Assembly: GCA_902729315.2 (NCBI GenBank)
Contig: LR746274.1
Span: 4,677,037-4,741,036, forward strand
Length of the DNA stretch: 64,000 nucleotides
Direction: 5' to 3'
Origin: Spirodela intermedia
Taxonomy: Eukaryota; Streptophyta; Magnoliopsida; Alismatales; Araceae
The translations under genes were made by a program, and so were the position numbers. The notes below the pieces were generated by a model that saw only the letters and a list, made by a program, of their open reading frames with translations, was not told the DNA's origin and made no database searches. This document shows, piece by piece, positions 11,729-24,722 of the stretch (its first letter is position 1; every line of letters starts with the position of its first letter).

Positions 11729-13091
11729 AGAAATGCAGGGAGAAAGAGAACTACTTGGCTGTTTCCCACATATGTTACTCTATAAATGTTAGATGTTGTC
11801 ATCATCGCTGAATAATACCGAGGAAAAAAGATTTCCGGAACTTTTATTCTTAGCCGCTAAATATAACGTCGTGTTATTGACTGAAGAGAAAGAATAACAA
11901 GGATCAGATAAGAAAGTTCCAGTTAAAGACGCGAGCCTTATCCAAAGGCTGATCCTACTACCATTATGATTCTTGCTCAGGTTTCTAAGAACATCAATGA
12001 AAAGAAGAACGCTGAATCACTTACACGATCTGCAACAAATTGCGAAAAGAGTTAGACCCCATGAATGTGACCTCAGGGAAACAATAGCTCCCAAGATGTG
12101 CATATCCAGAAACCATTTGAAATAACTCGAAGATACATTATTTTCTTCATAAGAAAATGTTTAAAGCGAAATATTTATGAAGATAGTAGCCTTTACCTAA
12201 ACGGTAATAAATTAATTCGTGATAAATACGTTTGTTTTCCCTGTGATACTCTATTTTTGTGAAATAATACCCAGACGTAATAAAGAAAATGATCAACATC
12301 GTGATCTTTACTTGTCCACCAAAGAAGCGTTCATCTTCGTAGTTAATTTAGAATAAACCAAAACTACTTTCTAGTTTGACGTTTTTGTATTGTTTTGCTT
12401 TCATGCCAAATAATGTCCTATGGATACTAGGTTACCAATTCCCTAAATTCAAGCAAATATACACACGAAGACAAGTAAGTTTTTCACGTCATTTTGCAAA
12501 ATATATTGAACATTGTAAACAAATATCCAGGGTTTCACAACCTAGGAGGGTAGACGTTTGGGATATCATCTTTACTCTTAATTTTAGTTGAACAATGCAG
12601 GGAGAAAAATGCCAAGACGCCAACATATTTTTTTTTATTTTCAGCCTGAGTTGAAAATTCATACGAGTTGGAGGTGCTTTAGCTTGCTTGAGTTGCGCTT
12701 GACTTGCAGAGACCTCAACAAAAGAAACTTAACCAAGATTTGAAAAACCTAATTTGGGAGCTCTTCATTGTTTTCTTCCACGTCATGAAATCATTTTTAT
12801 CAATAATTAATTGGGTCGAGCGAGAACTTCTTCACCAAGATTTGACAAACCTAATTTGACCGTTTAACGATGTCCAACGCGTCATTGTACGTATATTTGA
12901 AGAGAAGTTGATCCGCTAGACATTTCGTGGTGGATTGTCACACCATGTTTGTTCACTAGATTGATTCCAAAGTCAGAATGTGGACCATTGAATAGTTCGA
13001 GGAAAATGTTCTGATCCCTTTAGCGAACCCACGCGGGAGAAGGCAGTCTTGAGCCGCAGTCAACGTACATGAGAAGGCATTCTTCTCTCTG
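11729..13091. other. Spacer between the two glycine-rich loci
   Basis: No gene recognised. The motif AATGCAGGGAGAAA just after the stop of the first locus (about 11734) recurs at about 12594, which suggests that part of the 3' flank was duplicated together with the gene. Confidence 0.4.
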
Positions 13092-13098
13092 TATAAAT
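13092..13098 (+). promoter_or_regulatory. TATA box of glycine-rich locus 2
   Basis: TATAAAT, 90 bp before the ATG at 13182, with a CT-rich leader between them. The core promoter looks intact although the coding frame is interrupted. Confidence 0.55.
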
Positions 13099-13181
13099 GA
13101 GGGTGAGGGCCATCCAATGGGTTCGCATTCTCTCTCTTACGGATCATCTCCGATCTCTCAATTGCAAAGAGAATCGAAAGA

Positions 13182-13490
13182 ATGAAGTCATCCTTGTCCC
13201 TGGTTCTCTGTGTTCTATTGTTATCACTTTTGCTGGTAGTTGAGATTGTGGTGGCACCGTCGTGCGGAGGAGGGGGAGGCGGTGGGGGAGGAGGAGGCCA
13301 TGGGGGCGCAGGTTGAGGAGGCTGTGGTGGCGGAGGGTGAGGGGTAAGTGGCAGGGGTAGGCGAGGAGGGGGCAGCAGTGGCAACAATGGCGGGGATATA
13401 ATAGGAACTGGCAGTGCCGGAAGTGGGTCAGGGAGCGGTAGCGGAGACTCCTTTCAGCATCAGGTTTGGAAATATCCCCCAGGTGTATAG
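13182..13490 (+). pseudogene. Glycine-rich secreted protein with two in-frame TGA codons
   Basis: The frame opens with a good signal peptide (MKSSLSLVLCVLLLSLLLVV) and runs into a Gly block (CGGGGGGGGGGGHGGAG). It is stopped by TGA at 13314-13316 and again at 13338-13340, yet the same frame stays Gly/Ser-rich (GRGRRGGGSSGNNGG, GSGSGSGDSF) to TAG at 13488. Both TGAs sit where GGA or another Gly codon would fit. Two readings are possible. It may be a recently disabled paralogue of the locus at 11510. Or an intron may start at CAG|GTTGAG (13312) and remove both stops, with a candidate acceptor near 13455. The strong antisense proline-rich frame here is a shadow. Confidence 0.5.
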
Positions 13491-15359
13491 TTTAAATGTC
13501 ATAATGGACGGGTACATCCTTCAGTAGTGTTTGCTGTACATTCACAGCATCGATCTTCATGTAAATTAGACTTGTTAGACGATTTTCAGATTTTTCGGGG
13601 CAGAATACCAATCATTCCCTTCGAGAATCCAAGATATGAAGTTGGCGCATTGCCAAGTTGTGGTCTTAAGCTTAATGAAAACCAATCCCTATCGTAATCA
13701 ACTTTTTGCAAAAGATGTGTGGATATTCAAGTGGTATTCAAAACCATCTCATTCGTTGATTTGCTTATCCCCAATTTGTACAGGTGCCAAGTTTCACTTT
13801 CCTAGGTAAAATGTGCCTTGCCTTTAAACAAAGAAATAACAAAACAAATTTCTAACACACAACTCAATAAAAAAGGCACGGAGCATCTAATTTGATTAAA
13901 CGTTGAACCATTTCTATGTAATTGGTCAATTTAGTGCAATTACTGTAAATCATTGTGAATGCTTTATTCTCACCTTTCTACAATAGTTTTACTTCAGGAT
14001 TTTTGTTTGAAAGTTATAAATTCTAGAAAGGCCATAAAAATATCTATTTTATGTTTTAGTTCCTTTTTCAATGCTCCTAGGAATTGTCTTACATTACAAG
14101 TGCAGACTTAGTGGTCACATGTGTTGGTCCTAAAGGGTTTAAATATTTTGATAGCGACAAATCACTATTATTGAATGATTAAATGACATTGAAATTTCAT
14201 ATTGAGGTTAACTAAAATTCACGAAAGGAATGATTTTGACGAGAAATTGAATGCAATAATTTTAAAGTTAAGAATGTTTTTACTACATTAGCTTGCAACC
14301 ATCCATCAGAAAGTTAATTTAAAGACAAACATGATGCAATAAGAAAATGGTATATTATAAGATTACTGAACTTATAATCTTCTCCAAGGGTTAAATGGTC
14401 TAGATTTCTAACATAGCTGGTTAAAATGAATTTCTTGAAAATAATATGTGAATATATGGGCACTTAGAAAGATTTCCAAGAGAAGAATGTAACACATAAA
14501 ACTATGCTTCAAAATCCGTATGTAATTAGTTATAAGTTTTATAATGTTTACATATATATATATATATGTAAACTATGCGTATTTCAGACATATGCACGGT
14601 CCATTAAAGGTCCACTCAACTAGCTGTTAGGCCAACCATTGGGCCTAATAAGCCAAAGATAAAAAGATTGTGCCCAAACTTATAGATTGATTAAGGGGAA
14701 ATCAAAAGAAGCATGAGAAAAAAACTAAGAGATAAAGCATGAGAAAGTTGATAAAAAGCATGAGAAAGGTATGATTGATTATACCTAGGATTTTTGATGT
14801 CATTCTCTTATATTTTTGAAAGGAGTTAGACACTTTCTTATCTTGTATTGATAATTGTTTCCAAAAAGCTTTGGTTTTTATACTTAAATATGAAGATTAT
14901 AGTCACTCAACATTTTAATTAATGAAAGCTTTGCTAAAAGTCAGACAAGGATTTAAATTAAGAGGTTGAGATTTACAATCATTTAATGTTTTACTCCATA
15001 GAAAGTGACAGTTTATGTAAAACTGAAGTCAATGTAAAGCACCAGAAAATGAGATATTTTCTATATCAAATAAATGAATATAAGTTTTCTAGAGATAATC
15101 AATTGTATGCTTTCAAACATAGGTCTTAGTAAGGAGTTTTGGACAAATGTCCATAGTATATCATCTTATCAACCAGTCTTTAGTGACCATCATTGACTTC
15201 CAAATTTTATAACAAATGTGGTCAGGTAACCCCCTAACTATTATGATTCAAGGATTTTTACTTGCCTAGGTTATGTGGATACTAGTGATATCAAAATTAA
15301 AATTGAGGGAAGAGATGTACATATTTCGTCGTTATGTTTTAGAAGTCAAATAATACAAG
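13491..15359. other. AT-rich intergenic sequence, no gene seen
   Basis: No exon or element domain recognised. A short (TA)n run lies near 14553-14568. Confidence 0.5.
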
Positions 15360-15680
15360 CTATGTTTATGTAGAGGAGGCATGTGACTCTAATGAGCCTT
15401 CTGAAATGTTGGATGCCATATCTCATGAGGATGTTGGCAAGTTTTTAGGTTCTATGAAGAAATAACTTGAATCCCTCCAAAAAAATCACACTTGGGAGTT
15501 GATGGAGACTCTTAAAAGTAAGAGAATCATTGGCAGTACATACATCTTAAGAAAGAAAGGATACACTCCAAATATTGATGATGATAAAGAGAAGGTACAA
15601 TTGCAAAGGGCTTTAGTTAAGTGGAAGATATTAATTATAATCATATTTTTACATATTATTAAAAAAAATCATGTTTTTTA
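15360..15680 (+). mobile_element. Ty1/copia reverse transcriptase N-terminal remnant
   Basis: Translation gives EEACDSNEPSEMLDAISHED, then SLQKNHTWELMETLKSKRII and GSTYILRKKGYTP. This follows the copia block that usually reads EP..EA, then SL.KN.TWELV..P, IGCKWVFK and KGYTQ. Stops and a deletion between the last two blocks show decay. No LTRs assigned. Confidence 0.7.
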
Positions 15681-18639
15681 GTAGATGAATGTTGATATCA
15701 AAATTCAGTGAATTTTAAGAAATTATTTACGAGATAAAAGCATTTAATAAGCAAACCTTCATGATTATCTTTTTCTTCAACAAGAAAACCTTGATATATG
15801 AAACAGCTTAAACAAACAAAAAAGATCCTGTAAGTTATTACAAGTATACCCTAAAAATGTGAAAGCACATATCATAAATGTACAAAGGTTTGACGTGTAT
15901 TTAACAATCCAACATAGAAGGTTCAGAATGCATGAATAAAGTGTCATTTTTTTTCCTTTCAATTAGGTGTTCTCTTGTTTTGGTATAGAAATTTTTTTAG
16001 ATGTAAATCGCAAATTTTCTTATAATAATTTTTTTTTCTATTTTTAATGCTTATAAATTGGCTTATATCAAGAAACCCTTGTAGGTTTAAAGGGTGTAGA
16101 TCTACACAAAGATTGTAGATCTTGTTTCTTGACAATTCAAGACATGATCTTCTTTCTTTCCTAACTTTCAGTGTGATACTATCACCTAAGAATCCTTTTT
16201 GTAGGTATATAGTGGCAAAATTACTTAATTAGTCATGGGAAAAAGAAATCTTGGTTCATTTCTTCTTATTTACTCTAGCCTTGTAGTTGAAGTTGAAGAA
16301 TGTGATGCTTGACAATTCCATGAATTACTCATATCTGGTCTACCATATTATCTAAGTTCATGTAAAGATTCTAAAGCTTTAGAAGCAAATAATAAATAAT
16401 TGAAAATGCAGACTAGTTTGCTTAGTAAATGATGATATAGCTAAATGTAAATTCCACTTAAGGGCAAATCCTATTGTTTGATTCATCAAATGAAATACAA
16501 TGAAATAATTTTTTCAAGTGTCTTGTTGACCACTCTAGTTATACCACTCAATTGAGAGTGACTTGGATTACTAAAGTTTAATAACAAATTAGACTTACTT
16601 CTCAATAATAATCTAAGATAAAAGTAAACCATTTTTTAAAAGAAAAGCACATAAAAGATGTGAGTCAACTCATGAGTTGACCTTACTACATCTTAGCAAC
16701 CATCAAGTCAAAGGAGAGAGAAAATAAAGGTTTTCTCTCTAAAATCAACTATGGCTTGCAATTCAACGTTATTAGTAAGTGTTAGAATATCACTTAGGAC
16801 ATGCAAACACACGACTACTTAGAGGGTTAGAATATCAAAAACTAAGATTTAAAAAATCAAATATTGAAAAAGTCAAAGAGCAAGTATAAAGGGGGCACAA
16901 AGTGTTATGTGAGTTAATTAAAGGTATACTTAGTGAGTTATTGGTCAATTAGATCTCACTTGTTTAATTCTCAATGAACGAGTTCTTTGTTTTTATAAGT
17001 TGTTCATCTCATAAGTTCCCAAGCAAAACATCACAATTCTATTCACTTAGTCAATTGATGCTCCAAAGTTCATCTACATAGGCCTCCAAATGCTAGCTTA
17101 TTCAAGGAGAGACTACTGGATTTATGGTCCTACTAAGATAAATGAGAGGTTGTTGATTTGATCAAATTTCATTTTTTATTGTGGGTCAACTATCATAATC
17201 CTTATTGATCTCTTCTTCTAATCAGATATTCCTCAATCTCCTATATGTAGACCTTGAGGAAACCAATAATTTTATAGCAATTCGGTTTCATGCCAATTCT
17301 ACTTTACAAAGTAAATCTTATTCTTGGCATCCACTGTTTCTTTAGTGTACACAATGATTGCAAGGGCTCAACTCCTTTAAAGTTTTTAATTGAAACTCTT
17401 GTTAGATACACTTACACTAAGTAGATCAAAAAGCTGATTTTACGGATCAATTCCCTTTATGTGATAAAAAAGCTTAATTAAATGTATGTTGCAAAAAAAA
17501 GAAACATTTCATTGAGGATGATTTTCTGATGTCAATGAAGAGATGTACTACAATTGGAATTTGATGAAAAATAGATTGAATTGCACTTGAATTTTTTCTT
17601 CCTTTTCACACCATAAAATTATCATTAAAATCTAGTTGAAGAGAATTAGTTTTTGATCGAGATTTGTTCCTCAACTCATTACCTTCATGTCATCATTGTA
17701 AGCTTTCAAGTTTTATTCAAATTTGTAAATAAAGACTGTAAAATTTTGAGAGCAAGATCTGGATGTGTAGTCAAGGACAATTGTTCAAAACTAATTTACT
17801 CTCAAAGAAGAGGTAGATATGTAGAGAATTTTGAGTAAATAATTAAAATTAGTTAAAAAATTTAATAGTCAAAAACATATATGACACATCGTTCAATGAT
17901 TCAGATATACTTCATGTGTCAATTAATAACATATCTATTAAGTTGTTAATGTTTAAATCTGAAATCAGATATGTCAATCTATTAGTATTAAAAAACATTT
18001 GAGCATACATATTAAAATAAAGTAATTATTTTGGCAAGTTCTAAAATCTTAAAATCATTACTCAATTTGTATGCAAATAATGATTGGTATAGTTTAGGTG
18101 TAGTTAATAAATTCACAAGGTCAATCAACTAGAAATATTCACTTCAAATGGTAGACATCTATTATAATACTTGAACTATCATTTCATGTTTTACTTAGAG
18201 CGTGTGAACATTTTATATTAAGCAATTTTTTACTTCTAAATAGTGGCATTTTTAGAATTTTTAAAGAATATAAAGCAGATTTTGAATCATTATTCTACAT
18301 TTAAATTATATGGGATGATAAAAATAAAACAAAAAGAGCATAAGCTTGACAACATATGGCAGAATTGTGGCATAATAGGTCAACATAGAAAAACCTCTAA
18401 TATTACCGAATCTTCTCTAAAGAGAATACCTAACATAGACTGACATGTAGCCAAAGTATCTTATGAGGACATATAAACTTGAAGATCATGATAGATCAAA
18501 AGATAGGAGGCTAACATGTCTATAGTGATGACCTAGTCAAAATTAGTCAAGGTGTCAACCTGAATAAATCTTACCATGTGACTTGACAGCATATTGTCCC
18601 AAGTGTAGACCTATAATATCTTTGACCAATCATATCTCA
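15681..18639. other. AT-rich repeat sequence, possible copia LTR relic
   Basis: No gene. A stretch near 16920-17010 resembles the LTR-like segment at 18615-18690 (both contain ATCTCACTTGTTT and a downstream TATA-like TTTTATAA/CTATAAAA). It is probably an older LTR copy of the same family. Confidence 0.35.
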
Positions 18640-20420
18640 CTTGTTTGAACTCCAATGGTAAAGATTTTTGACCTCTATAAAAAGCCACATGGAGGAAAAT
18701 CTAAGTACAACTTGAGCTTCAGAAAATTTCATCACTACATCATCCATATTATTGTGAATTTTTTTTATGAAGACTCCTGTATACTCCAGCATCTTCCATG
18801 CTCAACTCACATTTATTAGCAATGAGGTTTCCATTTTAGTGGTATATGCATGGCATTAGAGCTAGTCATAGTAGAAGATATAATCATCATAAGGTGAAGA
18901 TCCATGACCAGCTCTTTTGGTAGTTCATTCTCTAAAGGCTATTCAACTCAATGACCACTAATCATAAGATCAAATCACACTAAATGGGAAGTGAGAATGA
19001 CAACATTCCTTTTCAATCTGTCATTGTACTTCTTGTAAGATTATTGATAACAATAATACATTCCCTCGAAAGACAACATTGATATATCCTTTGTGACCAA
19101 AGAGAAATTACTATTTTTTTAAAATGTCAAGGCCATTAACATGTTATATTTTGTGCTTATATTCTACTCAATTGAGACAAGTGAGGTCACCTAGAATGGA
19201 GGTCTCAAGTGAAGGATATCAAAATCTACATTTTGGGACATATATATGAAATATTATGATTTTGTATGAGTCAATTACTGAAATGTTCAATAGATTCATA
19301 TACATAGGTAATGGCCTATGAAGCTTAGGAAAAACTTATATGAACACCAAATTGACTAGAAACATAGATCATTAACCCCATCTTGGAAGCCTAAATTATC
19401 AGTCATAGGCAAAGTGACATTAGATGAACAAATGAGACATTACAGACTTATGAGATAGGTCTATCTAGGGATAATCATGAATATAAAAGTAAAAGAAAAC
19501 TATGTCCATAACATTAGAAGAAAAAAAAAATCTAACTTTAAAGAAGTCGTATGCTTTCTCCTAAAGAAGTTTAACAAACTTTTCAAGAAAAAGAAAAAGT
19601 GATAAAACCAAAAAAATACCTAAGTTAAGTGAATATAAAAGTAAAAGAAAACTATGTCCATAACATTAGAAGAAAAAAAAAATCTAACTTTAAAGAAGTC
19701 GTATGCTTTCTCCTAAAGAAATTTAACAAACTTTTCAAGGAAAAGAAAAAGTGATAAAACCAAAAAAATACCTAAGTTAAGTGATACTAACACAAAGGAG
19801 GAAGCATGTTTTGAGAGCAACAAGCCAGGTCACTTCTGAGTGAACTATCTGAATCTATACAATAAAGAGCCTACTTGGAAAAAGAGGGATAAGATTGCAA
19901 AATGGAAAAATGATGGATCAACTTCTAGACAAGATCAAGCTAGTCTTTGCCTACCTTGAAAAATGTAATATAACTTAAATTTTAAAGGCTTTTGCTGAAC
20001 TAATGATGAACTTAGAAGCCTTTGAATTCCTACAACAACGTAAAGAACGAAAATTAGAAAGGTAAATAGAATATTGACAGATTGTCAACAAATGTTGTAA
20101 ACTAAAACTTGAAAATGTTGAAATATAACTTGCAAAAATTACAATAATAAATATTTCATGCTCGAAACCAAATTCTCTAGCATAAAATCTTATTTTTCCA
20201 AATTATGTGGAAGTCAAAAGAAACTAAACTTCCACCTTAGAAGTCAAAAACTGTCATTAAAGAAACGACTAGGATAGAATATAACATATAGAATGTTTCA
20301 ACTAAAAAGTAGCATAAATTGTGAACTCTGCATACTACACATCACTTTTGGTGCTTGATTGTCACAACATTTTTCTTGCTGCCAAAAAGGGGAGAAGAGC
20401 GTAAGTTATGAGACAATATG
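18640..20420 (+). mobile_element. SIRE-like Ty1/copia remnant (LTR end, PBS, gag)
   Basis: Order seen: a TATA-like CTATAAAA (about 18676) inside the presumed 5' LTR; a primer-binding site TGGCATTAGAGCT (about 18850), which is a decayed initiator-Met tRNA complement; a gag frame from 19265 (YESITEMFNRFIYIGNGL, then SLGKTYMNTKLTRN), which matches the UBN2 region of SIRE/Maximus gag; and a zinc knuckle at about 19801-19845 (CFESNKPGHF), with the second Cys changed to Ser and a stop inside. A purine tract AAAAAGGGGAGAAGA lies near 20383. Most of pol is missing. Element boundaries are approximate. Confidence 0.65.
19478..19784. repeat. Tandem duplication, two 152-bp copies
   Basis: Copy 1 starts at 19478 and copy 2 at 19630, both with TGAATATAAAAGTAAAAG. 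They differ by about two substitutions (GAAGTTTAAC/GAAATTTAAC and CAAGAAAAAG/CAAGGAAAAG). It lies inside the gag remnant, just before the zinc knuckle, in sequence that is otherwise strongly decayed, so the duplication is much younger than the element. Confidence 0.9.
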
Positions 20421-23400
20421 ATGTTTGTAAAAGCCTTTGGAAATTTCAGGAATTTAGGGGGAGTTGCAAGAAAGATGAGCATGATGAAAATGAAGAAAAC
20501 AGATAAAAGAGGAGCATTTAAATGAAATATTGTTACTCTAGTAGAAAAGTTACTTCTAACTGTTTACTTGTACTATTTTTTTATCAAATAAGTTTATTTT
20601 TCTGCACATTTCATTATTTTTTCTGCTTTGATCATGAATATACTCAAATTAATTTCAGGCAATTATATAAACCACATATATCAAAATTTAGTTAAAAATC
20701 AGCTATGTAATCAATTTGAATGCATACGTTTCAATTGATTCGAATTTTTTATTTTTCAAAAATATTTTGAAATATCTGATTTTATATTTTTTTATAAAAC
20801 GAAAAATCTGTTTTTCAACTCTCAACGATAAGAAAGTCTCCATACTTTGCAATCATCATAAAATTATGATTCTAACTGCTGAAATTAGAGTCTAACAATT
20901 TTTTTCTCAATGGATTAATCAGAAACCAAAAAATAAGAATAAAATCAGAAATTATTGAAAGCCTTGAAAGAATAAATATTCAGACATTACTTGACTTGCA
21001 CATGTATATTTGTTTTTCTATAATTGAAAAGAGGGAGATTGCTAACTTAAGGAGCCTTGTTTTCCTTAAAAAAATTTGAAGACAAAAAATCCACATATAT
21101 TATCAAGTAATACAATTTTAATTACATTTTGATTAAACACAACATGAGAATCCAATGAAACATATGAACAATGATTTTGACATCTTTGAAAAATATCTCT
21201 ATCATTCTTAAACTACCCAGATGAAAATTAAAATATTATATTTAATATTCATGATTGATGAAAATATTTAGAAATATGCTAGAAATTAATGTTTTATCAG
21301 TGGCACATTTTAATTAATATTAAAAATTGAGTACAGAAAAATTCCCATGTATGTAGTTTAAAGTGCACAAATGGAGATATGACCATGAAATCAAATTGTT
21401 GAGAACTCAAGAGTGAAGGTATATGTTGAATTTTTACCTAAATGAATTATTTGATTTTAATGTACATTATTCTTGGCATCTGAATTTAAATCCTATGAAG
21501 TCTCAAAAGTGATACTTTATGTTCTTATTTTGTGTGTGATGATTTAGATTTTAATTGTATTCTAAATCATTGCTTTAGTTTATTATGTTTATCTGACACA
21601 ATTTTGTGCTTACTAGACCCAATGTCATTGGATGTATGTACTAAAGGACATATCCAAAAGAGTTAAAGAAGGCATCATATCAGATATTTTTGTTGGATTT
21701 AAAACAAAAAGAAAGATCATATCAAAAATAAATATATAAATCGTGCCTTTATCGTCCATTTGAAACACATGAATTGTCAACATTCAAAGAAAATAATTTT
21801 GACTGAAATTCAGTATTTAAGTCATAATTATGGAGACAGAAATTGGGATTGTGAATTAATGAATAAATTTTATTCATCTCAACCAAAAGAACAAGAATAA
21901 GTGACTTCATCAAATCCCACACATCTACAAGATAATGATTTTGGAAATCATCACATGCAGTGAAAAATCTTTTATATTTTCTTGCGGTAGAACTTTTGAT
22001 AAACGTTGCTTATTAATCTACAGAGCTTATCCTCGTGATCAGCAATTGATCATTCTAGAGCCATGAATCTATAAAGAATTTTGAGGAAAACTCTATGAAA
22101 ATTGAGCCCTTGTAATTAATCGGAGGAGGTTTCCTTGAAGTATTTTAGTATGTTAAGCGGACCAAACTGTTGGAACATTGTGTATGTTATCTTGATACTG
22201 AAAAAACACACATAATAATAATTAAAAGATCAAATTATAATTATTAACAATCAAATTTATTAATAGATAAATATTCTTGTAAGCATGACTTTCAATGTAA
22301 TTGAATATAAAATTAATAAATAACTAAATTAAATAACTAAAATAAATAATTAGAGAGACCTAAATCAAAAGTAAAAGAAAGTATGATTCTCATAATGTTG
22401 AATTCCATAATTTTGTAAATTTTACCTCTTAAAATTATTGCTTTGGATATTGTTGTGAATGTCAATATTCACAGAAATTAACACCATGAAAAACTAACAA
22501 TTAGCCCTTGAATCAGCAAGAATTCATGAGATAGGATATGAATATCAAAGCAACTTGTCATACTAGATACTCATGATGAGAAATCATTACTTTGAAATTT
22601 ATTAATATCGAAGTAATAGATTGAATTTGAATCACTTATATTGTCCCTCAAAGTTTTCTAAATATCAAAAAATATTATTTAGAAAAAATCAATACTTATG
22701 TCACTAAAATTATGATTTTACATATTGAGTTTGTGATTCAATGAGTCTATTTGTTGACCTTAATTGGTTTGAGGTGATTTGGACAAGTTGTGATTGTGAA
22801 AGCATTACTTTTCTTCAAGATGATATCCAAAATCTTAGATGCCATGTCAAACTAATTTCCACTAGTTCAAATTTTTAATAAATTTTAGAATTGTAAACAT
22901 TCTAAGATGAAGAAAAATAGAAGAAGTTTTTCAATGATACTTTTCAATAATACATCGCCTCTCATATAGTTAAATAGTTTTAAATGATCAACTTTGAGAG
23001 ATCTTTCATAACTTGATAAGTGGTTATGTCTTCCCCATTAAGTTCGTATTCCTATAAGAAGAGGACATCAAAAATTCAATCTCCATCATCACCCTCTTAA
23101 TTATAATTATACATACAATCTAAGTTAACAATAACTTCTAAAATCAACCCATAGTGAAATTTTGTATTATTTTTATGTGGATAAATTTGTGGTTAAATTT
23201 TGATGCAGTCAATAAAGAGAGTTGACCTTATAATTAGTTGTTTGTTATTAAGAGTTGTGAATCTAGAAGAAAATTTGCATATATCAATGGTTGTGATTAG
23301 TAGACAATTGATCAAGTTGAACCCAAGAATAGAATTGTTCTTGGGAAGTGGACATGTAGAGGGCTAAACCAATTCAAAGTCCCTAAACTGCTTACCATTA

Positions 23401-23769
23401 TATCTATAGATATCATAAGATTTAGGATTTGAAAGAGAAGATCAAAAATCTTAAAACTAGTTGAACAAAGTCAAAGATTAGATACATATCAATTCACCCC
23501 CCTTTTGATCTAAATGCAGCATAAAATCTGACACATACTATTATAAATTGAGTCCTTCATTGTTCATTTTGAGAAATTAAAAATATAAAAATGATTACAA
23601 AATAAGAAATATAGACTAGTTAAATCCTATGTACTAAACCTCTCCATCTTTGGTTCGAGAATAGTCATATATTCAAAAACAAATGTCAAGCTAATATCAA
23701 TATCTCATTCTAACAAATACTAAAATTTAGTGTGTACATACACATTACAATAGTTTTTTACTTTTTTTC
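20421..23769. other. Very AT-rich retroelement-derived spacer
   Basis: No host gene. A purine tract GAAAAGAGGGAGATTGC near 21027 resembles a copia polypurine tract. AATTCACCCCCC near 23490 resembles the U5 end of SIRE-type LTRs, and related C-tracts occur at about 63231 and, inverted, at about 61595. Confidence 0.35.
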
Positions 23770-23840
23770 CCCTCCATACACCTAAGTTGGGCTTTGGGCC
23801 CATTTTCTTGCTTCTTGAATATGTAAGGCTTGTTGTGGGC

Positions 23841-24722
23841 TGATAAGTCTTCAATATCATGAGTTAATAATTAGTAAATAATATATTTTTAACATTAACT
23901 CATGATAAATAGACTCATATTTGTGTTAAATTATGAAAAGTAGGTTTCAATTGATTAACGTGAATTTTTAACTAATTATGTGATTTTCTCTAAATTTATA
24001 TGATTTTTATAGTCCTATTTTTGAGATAAATAAAGAAAAAGAAATAAAAATAAAAATATAGTAAAATGGGGGGACTCATTGGCCAGTCGGGTTTGCAAGC
24101 GGGTTGGACGCATAGTCAAGGGGAGCCACGAGCAGGGGCTCAAGCAGCTAAGACTAATGGGGGCACATATGTGCGCCACTCCCCTTCCACGTCACTAGTG
24201 GTCAGCCGATTGTGAGGCAAGGAGTAGTTGTACATGCATAAGAAAGGGACTCACTGCTTGAAAATGTGATATTAGTATTTATTCGTCCAAAACTTCGACG
24301 CACAAGTGATCTGGGACTAAATCCGCATCACACCTTTCCTCGAAAGGCTTCAAAGGCGAGCAACTGATGCAAGTTCAAATCTTCTCAGAACCAAAAGTCG
24401 TATTTTTATCTGATTATCGTAACTTTTCTGTAGATCACCGATGAAGGATTAAGTCGCTAGAATCGCTAGATCATCAGCGAAAATCTTGTCAATGCAATTT
24501 GCGGAGCATTGTTATTAAAATTATTGAACGATTTACGATAAAAGGATTGTGAATCCATCGAGTAAATGATCTCCAATTGATCGACGAATAAGCCATTGTC
24601 GAGAAGAAGATGATCCGCTGGGAGATGAGTTGTCACCTCTTGAGAGCATACCAGATGCGATGAAGAGCCTCCTCTTACTGCGCGGACCTAAGGATGAAGC
24701 TCCCAAACATACGCCTCATCTG
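23841..24722 (+). mobile_element. Truncated LTR, family A copy 1
   Basis: Starts TGATAAGTCTTCAATATCAT, the same left end as copies at 25585 and 59674, and stays similar through the GC-richer centre to about GATGAAGCTCCC. The 3' half is missing. The 70 bp on its left (GGGCTTTGGGCCCATTTTCT and neighbours) match the inverted LTR family at 27.4-28.4 kb, so this copy inserted into another retroelement. Confidence 0.7.

Noticed and set aside
12956-13387. 143-codon proline-rich frame on the minus strand
   Set aside because: It is the antisense of the glycine codons in the plus-strand locus at 13182; the plus strand has the TATA box and signal peptide.
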